Source: Clostridia bacterium (lineage in GTDB: Bacteria > Bacillota > Clostridia > Oscillospirales > Acutalibacteraceae). Taken from it: 5,586 nt of DNA. The stretch is taken from assembly GCA_017939855.1 (NCBI GenBank), contig JAGAZW010000258.1, positions 1 to 5,586 on the forward strand, given 5' to 3'. Position numbers and translations under genes: made by a program. Shown here piece after piece: positions 1 to 5,561 of this stretch (positions are counted from its first letter, which is position 1; every line of letters begins with the position of its first letter). The notes under the pieces were generated by a model that had not been told where the DNA came from, did not search any database, and was given only the letters and a program-made list of their open reading frames with translations.

Positions 1-23
1 CTCCATTAAGTGCGTTTGGGGAC

Positions 24-52
24 ATTTTACCATTAATTCTACGCATTGTCAA
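24..52 (-). promoter_or_regulatory. Sigma-A type promoter reading off the left edge
   Basis: On the minus strand there is a perfect -35 box TTGACA (47-52), a 17-base spacer, and a -10 box TAAAAT (24-29) preceded by TGG, an extended -10 (TGn) arrangement. The start of transcription would be near position 17. The last minus-strand bases before the window edge include TGGAG, which could be the ribosome binding site of a gene starting just beyond position 1. The promoter lies directly downstream of the transporter terminator, so it begins a new transcription unit. The boxes are seen directly; activity is inferred. Confidence 0.75.
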
Positions 53-77
53 GGCTTTTGGTAATGTTTCATTAAAA

Positions 78-107
78 AAGACCACCTTACCAAAATAAGA
101 TGGTCTT
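78..107 (-). terminator. Intrinsic terminator of the NSS transporter gene
   Basis: The arms at 78-89 and 96-107 form a 12-pair stem around a 6-base loop. The one non-Watson-Crick position is a U-G wobble in minus-strand RNA but a C-A mismatch in plus-strand RNA, so the hairpin is better formed by leftward transcripts. On the minus strand it is followed at once by a run of six T. It starts 13 bases after the transporter stop codon. A T-rich stretch also follows on the plus strand, so weak bidirectional activity is possible. Confidence 0.85.
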
Positions 108-120
108 AGTTATTTTTTGA

Positions 121-1488
121 CTATTTTTCAATCAAAATCGGGGCTAGTTCTATAATTCCAAATACCTCTAAAAGAGAGAAAATCAGAATTGCCACAATAA
201 ATATGGGCGCCGCATATTTTATCATAATATTTAAAAGTGGTTTTGACTTAAAGCTACCGTTAATTTCAATCTCTTCATAAATTTTGCTCGGTTTCACAAA
301 ATAACCTATTAAAATACAAGTTATAAGGGCTACAATTGGCATAAGAACACTGTTGCTTATAAAATCAAAAAAGTCCAGCAGCTGCATACCAACAATCTTA
401 ATAAAATCGAGAGAGCCGTAACCTAATGCCGTAGGAACGCCTATTATTAAACAGAACAAAAACACCGCAAAGCAAGACAGACGTCTACTTAATTTGAATT
501 TATCGCAAACTATAGAAACGATGGTCTCCATAAGAGATATCGAAGAAGTAAGGGCAGCAAAGATAACCAATAGAAAGAATAAAATTCCTATGATTGTGCC
601 TCCAGGCATTGAGTTGAAAACTTCGGGAAGTGTTACAAACATAAGTCCGGGGCCCTTATTAAGAGTAGCATTATCGCTAACAAATACTGCAGGGATTATC
701 ATAAGTCCTGCAAGGAATGCAATACCTGTATCAAAAAGGCTTATTTGACGTACCGATTTTTCAATGTTTACTTCTTTTTTCATATAAGAACCGTAGGTTA
801 TCATAATGCCCATAGCAAGTGACATAGAATAAAAAAGTTGACCCATTGCGGCTAAAACGGTTTCCACTCTGAAATTAGAAAAATTAGGCTTTATATAATA
901 AATTACACCCTTCATTGCTCCGGGAATAGTCATAACATAGATTGCTATTCCGAGCGTAAGCAGCACAAGAACGGGCATCATTATTTTACTTACCCTTTCT
1001 ATCCCCTTCTCAACACCAAGTAACACTATAAGCGCTGTAAGAGCCATAAAAATGAGGAACCAAAAAACCGGTGCTGTACCGGAGATAAAATTGTCAAAAT
1101 ACGAATCTCCGGATGCCATGGTCTTAGACTGACCAGAAACGAAGCCGACCAAATACTTAGTAACCCAACCGCCTATCACTGAATAGTAAGGAAGTATAAT
1201 AGCAGGAACCAATGCCGCCATCCAACCTAAAAAAGAAAACCGCTTATCTAAAGTCTTGAAAGCATTTATGGCACTTGTCCCGGTTTTTCTGCCAATAGCA
1301 ATTTCTGTAACCATTAATGCAAAGCCGAAGGTAACTGCAAGAATAATATAAACTAATAAAAATATACCGCCGCCGTATTTTGCAGCAAGATACGGAAACC
1401 TCCATATATTGCCTAGTCCCACCGCAGAACCTGCCGCAGCAAGAACAAAACCTATTTTGCCTGTAAAACTGCTCCTCTTTTCAGCCAT
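121..1488 (-). CDS. Sodium-dependent transporter, NSS (SNF) family
   Basis: A 455-residue integral membrane protein of the neurotransmitter:sodium symporter family, which couples amino acid (or amine) uptake to the sodium gradient in the cytoplasmic membrane. The family signature GSAVGLGNIWRFPY lies at 20-33 in TM1. Residues G20, A22, V23 and N27 fall at the same numbers as the TM1 sodium ligands of LeuT. TM6 carries GQLFYSMSL (216-224). TM8 carries AALTSS (311-316), placing A311, T314 and S315 at the second sodium site. I count about eleven hydrophobic helices, the last near 421-445, which fits the shorter 11-TM bacterial members and not the 12-TM form. The ATG is preceded by GGGGG at a 5-base gap, and the family N terminus begins right there. 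It is transcribed alone, with its own promoter and terminator. The substrate cannot be read from sequence; tyrosine, tryptophan or another hydrophobic amino acid is a family-based guess. Confidence 0.95.
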   Translation of the reverse strand: MAEKRSSFTGKIGFVLAAAGSAVGLGNIWRFPYLAAKYGGGIFLLVYIILAVTFGFALMVTEIAIGRKTGTSAINAFKTLDKRFSFLGWMAALVPAIILPYYSVIGGWVTKYLVGFVSGQSKTMASGDSYFDNFISGTAPVFWFLIFMALTALIVLLGVEKGIERVSKIMMPVLVLLTLGIAIYVMTIPGAMKGVIYYIKPNFSNFRVETVLAAMGQLFYSMSLAMGIMITYGSYMKKEVNIEKSVRQISLFDTGIAFLAGLMIIPAVFVSDNATLNKGPGLMFVTLPEVFNSMPGGTIIGILFFLLVIFAALTSSISLMETIVSIVCDKFKLSRRLSCFAVFLFCLIIGVPTALGYGSLDFIKIVGMQLLDFFDFISNSVLMPIVALITCILIGYFVKPSKIYEEIEINGSFKSKPLLNIMIKYAAPIFIVAILIFSLLEVFGIIELAPILIEK

Positions 1489-1597
1489 AATATCCCCCTA
1501 TAAAGCAAAAAGATAAATATAAAATATAAAATTACTATATTACATGTTCATAGTTAAATCAAACTTTTATATAAGCTCAATTCTTTAAAACTATGAT
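1489..1597 (-). other. AT-rich 5' leader of the NSS transporter mRNA
   Basis: The promoter at 1604-1632 predicts a leader of about 108 bases, longer than needed for a ribosome binding site alone. It is very AT-rich. An 8-base inverted repeat (TCATAGTT at the predicted 5' end, 1589-1596, pairing with 1548-1555) could close a weak structure around a 33-base loop. I recognise no riboswitch, T-box or leader peptide. The ribosome binding site, AGGGGG, is at 1494-1499, outside that structure. Confidence 0.35.
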
Positions 1598-1603
1598 AAA
1601 TAT

Positions 1604-1632
1604 ATTATACCTTTTTGGTGTTTTGAGGTCAA
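1604..1632 (-). promoter_or_regulatory. Sigma-A promoter of the NSS transporter gene
   Basis: Minus strand: -35 box TTGACC (1627-1632), 17-base spacer, perfect -10 box TATAAT (1604-1609). Transcription should begin near 1597. The -35 box lies only 11 bases past the terminator hairpin of the preceding operon, so the transporter is insulated from readthrough and controlled on its own. No convincing operator palindrome overlaps the boxes. Confidence 0.85.
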
Positions 1633-1643
1633 GCATTATATAA

Positions 1644-1678
1644 AAAGTAACCCTTTCTTCCAAAGAAAGGGTTACTTT
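1644..1678 (-). terminator. Intrinsic terminator of the zinc-ribbon operon
   Basis: A perfect 16-base inverted repeat (1644-1659 with 1663-1678) around a 3-base loop, which in practice would open to a slightly larger one. On the minus strand it is followed by TTATATAATG, a modest T-tract continuous with the T at the stem base. On the plus strand a longer T-run (TTTGTTTTTT) follows, so it could stop transcripts from both directions, although the window has no plus-strand gene. It begins 10 bases after the stop codon of the second zinc-ribbon gene. Confidence 0.9.
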
Positions 1679-1688
1679 GTTTTTTACA

Positions 1689-3074
1689 TTAATACCACTC
1701 GTCGTCGTATTCGTCGTAAAAGAAATATTCTTCTAAATCCTTATCGTAATAGTAGTAATCATAGCCGTCATAATAATAGTAAAATCCGCCTTCTTCATCG
1801 TAAAATTCCGGATCATCACCATAGATATCATAATCAAAGTCCGGGTTTTCACGATTTAAAGCATCGTCACGATTCGCATTTTCACTATAATAGTAGTCAT
1901 CGTCCTCATCATAATCATAGTCATCGTCATAATAATCGTCATTGTCAGATGCTTCTTCACACTCTTCAATGAAGCTTTCTATGTCGTCCTTATCAATTTC
2001 AGCTTTGCCGAAATCAGAAAGCTTTATTTCATAGGTAATCGAATTGTTTTCGTCGCTCATTTCAATATCTATCTTTGAAATGTAGCCTTTAGAAAGAGTT
2101 ACACTAATTTCAAGGTCTATATCCTCGAAGTCATCAAGCTCATCCTCTAAATTTCTATACATAGATTTTTCTTCGAAAGCATCCTCAAAGGTTTCAAGAA
2201 GCTCTTCAAGATATTTCTGTAAATCTACCTTTGCGGTGTATGTAGAGCCGTCCTTTTTGAATTCAGGAATATTTTCATCAATTGCCTCTTCAAAAGCCTC
2301 TTCAAATTCTTGCTTGTCGAAGACTTCCTTGAAGTCATTATATATGTTGAGTTCCTTCATAAGATCATAAACAGCGTCCCAATTGAGCTTAAAAGCTTTT
2401 ATGCCGCCGTTTTCCTCATAGAAATCAAAGAAGGCTTCAACCATATCTTCATCGTATTCATCGATATCTGCCCAATCTTCATCATCTATGTAATATGCCT
2501 TGCCTTCATAAATAAGGGTTCTGCTTGAACTGCTATATTCGTCGCCATCATATTCAGATTTTGAGTTAGACTCTGAAAAAACAGACATTTCCTTCTCGTC
2601 AAAATCAAGAACAACCGTACCTTCCATTTCACTTGTAGCCTTGTAGCCTTCGTCATAAGAATGTTCTGTTGACAACTCATAGCTAAACGAACCGCTTTTA
2701 AGGGTCTTATTAAAGGCACGTAAAATCTTTACTTCAGGTGATGCGAAGACTGTTAATGCTCCAAACACACCTCCGCCCAAAATGGCAAGAACCAAAACGG
2801 CAGCAACTATTATAAGCCAGAGCTTGTTTTTCTTTTTAGGTGTGGTCTCAGATGCGGCTTCCTGATAAACAGGCTGCTGCACAGGTTGTGGTGCCGGTGC
2901 GGACTCAGGTTGCTCTAGTACGGGAGTAGTTTCCTCGTTTGCCGCAGTTTCTTCAGCGACAGGCTCAGTTGCAGCTACTTCTTGTGCTGTTTCCTGCTTG
3001 GCTCCGCAAACAGGGCAGAACTTTGCGCTCTCGTTCATCTCAGTTCCGCAATTGATACAAAAAAACTTATCCAT
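1689..3074 (-). CDS. Zinc-ribbon single-pass membrane protein with Tyr/Asp-rich tail
   Basis: A 461-residue protein of unknown function. Seen in order: a short zinc ribbon with cysteines C6, C9, C20 and C23; a Glu/Ala/Pro-rich linker (about 28-79); a basic stretch (KKKNK, 80-84); one hydrophobic helix (about 85-110); an acidic ectodomain (about 112-376); and a tail of 84 residues (378-461) with about 23 Tyr and 35 Asp/Glu. There is no signal peptide or lipobox. The positive-inside rule puts the ribbon in the cytoplasm and the rest outside. The ectodomain alternates predicted beta stretches (for example GSFSYELS, 128-135) with acidic helical segments, somewhat like LolA/LppX-type lipid-binding lipoprotein folds, but that is only a guess. 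Its only ectodomain cysteine, C372, is shared with the gene 28 bases upstream, of which it is a diverged paralogue. The ATG follows AAGGGGA at a workable distance. The family matches annotated zinc-ribbon proteins of Clostridia by architecture only. Confidence 0.85.
   Translation of the reverse strand: MDKFFCINCGTEMNESAKFCPVCGAKQETAQEVAATEPVAEETAANEETTPVLEQPESAPAPQPVQQPVYQEAASETTPKKKNKLWLIIVAAVLVLAILGGGVFGALTVFASPEVKILRAFNKTLKSGSFSYELSTEHSYDEGYKATSEMEGTVVLDFDEKEMSVFSESNSKSEYDGDEYSSSSRTLIYEGKAYYIDDEDWADIDEYDEDMVEAFFDFYEENGGIKAFKLNWDAVYDLMKELNIYNDFKEVFDKQEFEEAFEEAIDENIPEFKKDGSTYTAKVDLQKYLEELLETFEDAFEEKSMYRNLEDELDDFEDIDLEISVTLSKGYISKIDIEMSDENNSITYEIKLSDFGKAEIDKDDIESFIEECEEASDNDDYYDDDYDYDEDDDYYYSENANRDDALNRENPDFDYDIYGDDPEFYDEEGGFYYYYDGYDYYYYDKDLEEYFFYDEYDDEWY
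1692..1943 (-). repeat. Low-complexity Tyr/Asp-coding tail region
   Basis: This DNA encodes residues 378-461 of the second zinc-ribbon protein. It looks like degenerate triplet repeats (TAY and GAY codons on the minus strand). The strongest block, near 1742-1792, encodes a near-repeat YYYYDGYDYYYYD. Synonymous codons are mixed within tyrosine runs (TAC TAT TAT TAT, then TAC TAC TAT TAC). This argues that composition is kept at the protein level and is not a recent pure microsatellite expansion. The region is still prone to slippage and to assembly error. Confidence 0.7.
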
Positions 3075-3102
3075 TGTTATTTTCCCCTTTTTTTGTTTTT
3101 TA

Positions 3103-4272
3103 TTATAGTCCTACTACATAGTTATCCATATAGTAGTCATCTTCGTAATAATGTTCGTCAGAATAGTAGTTGTCGTAATCGGTATAATTATCCTCACATT
3201 TTTCTACAAAATCGTCTATCTCTGACTGCTTAACTTTAGTTGTTCCTACATCGAAAATATTAAAATTGAAATACATTTCAAAATCCGTACTGCTTATTTC
3301 AAACTTCATTCCCGAAACATATTCATTAGTTACGGTAATTTCAAATAGCACATCAATATTGGGAATTTCCTTTATGCCTTCTTCAATTTCGGCAAAATCA
3401 TCTTCATCCTTAACGGCATCTTTAAACTCTTCAAGAATTTCCTCTACCAAATCGTTAAGGTTTACATCGAAGGTATAAACGCTTTTGCCACTTTTATCTG
3501 CCAACTTAATCTTGGATTCGATTATACTTAATGCGTCTACACAAGCGTTTTCAAACTTTTTTGTATCAATCTCTTTTTCGAAGTCCTCTAAGACTCCCAT
3601 CTCATCAAGCATATCATAGAAATCTTCCCAAGTGAAGTCGTCAAGGTTCACATTATCCGGAATTTCAACTTGCTTATAAAAAGCAGACATTATACTTTCT
3701 AAATTAAACTCCTGGATAAGTGCCGTACCGTTTGAATATAGATACATTTTATTGTCATAAATCAGTACATCTGCACCGAGGTCCATGCTTTCGCCTTCAA
3801 TATCACCCTCTAAATCCATATCGACCCAAAGGGTTTCTAAAAGGGTATCTTCGTTTGTGATGGCTCTGCATTCTGCTGAGATATCCATACTCTCTCTGCC
3901 CATTTCTAGTCCCGCTTCTATATTAAAGCTGAATGAACCTTTAGAGAAGGTGTCGCTCATAGCGGTCACAAGATTCGAATAGGAGGCAGAATTTTCGCTT
4001 ACCTTTTTGCTTTTTTTAGAATCTTTGCTATCCTTTATACCAAAGGGATCAAATATAAACCAGGTAGATGCTGCTACCGCTACAACAAGTATTCCCGCAA
4101 CAACAGGACCCCATATTTTAAAGGGGAATTTTTTCTTTTTAGGCACGGCATCCACAACCGAATTATCCTGCGACTCAACAGGGAAATATTCTTGTGCAGC
4201 ACCACAATGCAGACAGAATTTAGCCTTTGAATCAATTTCTTTACCACAATTTTGACAAAACTTTACATTCAT
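3103..4272 (-). CDS. Zinc-ribbon single-pass membrane protein, paralogue of next gene
   Basis: A 389-residue protein of unknown function, first gene of a two-gene operon. Seen in order: a zinc ribbon with C6, C9, C20 and C23 (FCQNCGKEI then FCLHCG); a short linker; a basic stretch KKKK (45-48); one membrane helix (about 51-74); a Lys/Ser-rich juxtamembrane segment (75-92); an acidic ectodomain (about 95-360); and a short Tyr/Asp-rich C-terminus. It matches the downstream protein along its length: KGSFSF (111) with SGSFSY, LIYDNKMY (170) with LIYEGKAY, and FVEKCED (355) with FIEECEE. It lacks the last roughly 60 residues of extreme tail. The ATG at 4272 is chosen because AAGGAGAG sits 6 bases upstream and the zinc ribbon then begins at residue 5. 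An in-frame ATG at 4299 lies about 7 bases from the predicted transcription start and has no ribosome binding site. The ribbon should be cytoplasmic and the ectodomain extracellular; a membrane sensor or scaffold is inference. Confidence 0.85.
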   Translation of the reverse strand: MNVKFCQNCGKEIDSKAKFCLHCGAAQEYFPVESQDNSVVDAVPKKKKFPFKIWGPVVAGILVVAVAASTWFIFDPFGIKDSKDSKKSKKVSENSASYSNLVTAMSDTFSKGSFSFNIEAGLEMGRESMDISAECRAITNEDTLLETLWVDMDLEGDIEGESMDLGADVLIYDNKMYLYSNGTALIQEFNLESIMSAFYKQVEIPDNVNLDDFTWEDFYDMLDEMGVLEDFEKEIDTKKFENACVDALSIIESKIKLADKSGKSVYTFDVNLNDLVEEILEEFKDAVKDEDDFAEIEEGIKEIPNIDVLFEITVTNEYVSGMKFEISSTDFEMYFNFNIFDVGTTKVKQSEIDDFVEKCEDNYTDYDNYYSDEHYYEDDYYMDNYVVGL

Positions 4273-4278
4273 AACAAG

Positions 4279-4286
4279 CTCTCCTT
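4279..4286 (-). promoter_or_regulatory. Ribosome binding site that fixes the start of the first zinc-ribbon gene
   Basis: AAGGAGAG on the minus strand lies 6 bases before the ATG at 4270-4272. It decides against the in-frame upstream ATG at 4297-4299, which would add nine residues (MFIIEGELV) before the conserved zinc-ribbon N terminus. Confidence 0.85.
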
Positions 4287-4312
4287 CAATTATGAACAAT
4301 TTCTTTAGTTTA

Positions 4313-4341
4313 AGTATACCACATTATTTTTATGTTTTCAA
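4313..4341 (-). promoter_or_regulatory. Promoter of the zinc-ribbon operon
   Basis: Minus strand: -35 box TTGAAA (4336-4341), 17-base spacer, -10 box TATACT (4313-4318) preceded by TGG, an extended -10 element. Transcription should start near 4306, giving a leader of about 34 bases. The promoter lies 26 bases downstream of the creatininase terminator hairpin, so this operon is an independent unit. No regulator site is evident. Confidence 0.8.
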
Positions 4342-4367
4342 GATATTTAAAATTATTATATAAAGCA

Positions 4368-4400
4368 ATTACCCGACAGTAATAGATACTGTCGGGTAAT
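4368..4400 (-). terminator. Intrinsic terminator of the ASRT-creatininase operon
   Basis: A perfect 13-base inverted repeat (4368-4380 with 4388-4400) around a 7-base loop, with a GC-rich core (CCCGACAG). On the minus strand it is followed by TGCTTTATATAATAATTTT, an interrupted T-rich stretch. It begins 24 bases past the creatininase stop codon. The hairpin is unambiguous; the imperfect T-tract makes termination strength less certain. Confidence 0.8.
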
Positions 4401-4424
4401 AAAATTTGCAATTAAAGAAGATGA

Positions 4425-5159
4425 TTAAATTATTGTTTTCTCAAGATATTCAAGAGATTTAGCAACCATCTCATCACCTATTTGGGTGGAAGCTTCGGCT
4501 GCAGACTTTGTAAACCAGTGATTTATATCACCCAAGCGTTCAAGCTTTACAGCGTCAGGATAAAGAGACATAAGTATCGAACACTCATACTTACCTGCAT
4601 GGTCATAGCCGGTGGCATTCTGAACCTCGGTACTCATTGTGGGTATAACCTTTATCCAATTAAATGGGTTATCTCCGCCTTCAAGATTATCATAGTAGGT
4701 AGAATAGCTCTCGCTTCCCCACCAACCTTTACCCATTGTTGCTTCCAAATATCTCATTGTTGCTCTCTTGGCAGCTTTCATATACGAAAGGGTCATAGGC
4801 ATAAGCGATTCCTGTTCAAACTGGTGATGAATCACAACATAAATATTGCGAAGTCCCGCAGATAGATAGTTATAAAAAATCTGATAAAGATATGCTTCAA
4901 AAACATCCTCATCAATATGTACCGTACCACTGGTTTCATCAGCAACAGCATAGCTTGAGGGACTATAATAAACAGTAGGTGCTATGCAGATTTCCTTCTT
5001 TTGCGAAAGCTTATCTATAAGGCCCTCGGCAACAAGACTGTCACATCCGTAAGAACAGTGAGGGCCGTGATATTCAACAGTACCTCCTACCATTACAACC
5101 GGAATGTTTTCCTTCTTGATTTTTTCGATTTCTCTCGGAAAACAAAAATTGAGTTTCAT
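4425..5159 (-). CDS. Creatininase-family amidohydrolase homologue
   Basis: A 244-residue soluble, presumably cytoplasmic protein of the creatininase superfamily. These are metal-dependent amidohydrolases acting on cyclic amides and related C-N bonds; the family also includes the mycofactocin peptidase. Conserved features: GGTVEYHGPH...GCDS (25-41), where E29, H31 and D40 fit the first metal ligands (Glu34, His36 and Asp45 in creatininase); and YDHAGKYECS (185-194), matching the family HAGE-x-ETS region with E192 kept. The central loop, usually GHGGN or GHxEN, reads VIHHQFEQE (109-117), so H111 or H112 may bind metal but the following Glu/Asn pattern is changed. Residues 144-170 hold a Trp/Tyr/Gly-rich insertion that may shape a substrate pocket. 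Length is near the family norm of about 250. ATG 5159 is preferred to GTG 5168. It follows the ASRT-like gene by 30 bases, so the two are probably co-transcribed. Substrate unknown. Confidence 0.85.
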   Translation of the reverse strand: MKLNFCFPREIEKIKKENIPVVMVGGTVEYHGPHCSYGCDSLVAEGLIDKLSQKKEICIAPTVYYSPSSYAVADETSGTVHIDEDVFEAYLYQIFYNYLSAGLRNIYVVIHHQFEQESLMPMTLSYMKAAKRATMRYLEATMGKGWWGSESYSTYYDNLEGGDNPFNWIKVIPTMSTEVQNATGYDHAGKYECSILMSLYPDAVKLERLGDINHWFTKSAAEASTQIGDEMVAKSLEYLEKTII

Positions 5160-5163
5160 AATT

Positions 5164-5172
5164 CTCACCCTT
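5164..5172 (-). promoter_or_regulatory. Ribosome binding site that fixes the creatininase-family start
   Basis: AAGGGTGAG on the minus strand lies 4 bases before the ATG at 5157-5159. Its GGTGA matches the 16S anti-Shine-Dalgarno complement. The alternative in-frame GTG (5166-5168) lies inside this element and would have no usable site of its own, so the ATG start is preferred. Confidence 0.75.
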
Positions 5173-5189
5173 GTTTAGTTAAAATACTA

Positions 5190-5561
5190 TTATTCAGCAT
5201 AACCTAAGGTAGTATAATATGCCAGATTTATCTGACGATTATCAAGTCTGCCATACTGAAGAACAATATTGCAGTTGCTTTCCACCTTCATAGCATACTG
5301 AGTTTCATAAGGAACTTCGAAGCCACACATATCTTCAAGGTTATTCATTCTAAAACAGCGAACTCTGCCTGCTCCTACATGCCACTTGATTGTGTCAACG
5401 GGATCTCGGTCGGTAAATATTATACTTACCTTTATTTCGGCATCAACATCACTATCATTTACTATAATAACCGATTCGTGTCCTTTTAATATTCCCTCGC
5501 CTTCCTGCGGAAGCTCACAGTCGGGAATAATCCAATTTTTTTTTCCTATACCATTAGACAT
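5190..5561 (-). CDS. Sensory rhodopsin transducer (ASRT) family protein
   Basis: A 123-residue soluble protein covering one full domain of the Anabaena sensory rhodopsin transducer family, small beta-sandwich proteins proposed to bind small ligands. Family landmarks run the whole length: IGKKNWIIPD (5-14), GHES (27-30), VNDSDVDAEI (34-43), FTDRDPV (49-55), GAGRVRCFRMNNL (63-75), and YA..VES...IVLQYGRLDNRQ (89-110) with R105, D107, R109 and Q110. No signal peptide or membrane helix is seen, so it should be cytosolic; the Anabaena protein is a tetramer. The window has no rhodopsin gene. The adjacent gene encodes a creatininase-family enzyme 30 bases downstream, so a ligand-sensing or accessory role in a catabolic pathway is more likely than phototransduction (inference). 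The start ATG directly follows an in-frame TAG, so no longer form exists. The nearest Shine-Dalgarno (AAGAAGGGA) is about 13 bases away, which suggests translational coupling with an upstream gene. Confidence 0.88.
   Translation of the reverse strand: MSNGIGKKNWIIPDCELPQEGEGILKGHESVIIVNDSDVDAEIKVSIIFTDRDPVDTIKWHVGAGRVRCFRMNNLEDMCGFEVPYETQYAMKVESNCNIVLQYGRLDNRQINLAYYTTLGYAE

Noticed and set aside
3..98. Plus-strand frame open from the left edge to TAA at 96-98, possible end of a convergent gene
   Set aside because: About 31 codons with no recognisable motif; it runs through a minus-strand promoter and into the terminator hairpin. It cannot be excluded without flanking sequence.
1690..1960. 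Triplet-like repeats read as a DNA satellite or CRISPR-like array
   Set aside because: The repeats stay in frame, encode Tyr/Asp codons with mixed synonymous use, and have no regular repeat-spacer unit.
1689..4272. The two membrane proteins as lipoproteins
   Set aside because: Neither has a signal peptide with a lipobox; both begin with a zinc ribbon, and the hydrophobic segment comes after about 50-85 residues without a cysteine at its end.
4273..4299. Nine-residue N-terminal extension of the first zinc-ribbon protein from the ATG at 4299
   Set aside because: That ATG is within about 7 bases of the predicted transcription start, lacks a Shine-Dalgarno, and the extension itself encodes the true ribosome binding site.
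4482..4865. A 127-codon open frame on the plus strand opposite the creatininase gene
   Set aside because: It is the shadow of a gene with clear family motifs, has no good ribosome binding site or promoter, and its translation resembles no family.
5160..5168. GTG start adding three residues to the creatininase-family protein
   Set aside because: The GTG lies inside the Shine-Dalgarno for the ATG at 5159 and has no ribosome binding site of its own.
5190..5561. Light-signalling role for the ASRT-family protein
   Set aside because: No rhodopsin or chemotaxis gene is visible, and the partner gene is an amidohydrolase homologue; the family name alone is not evidence.
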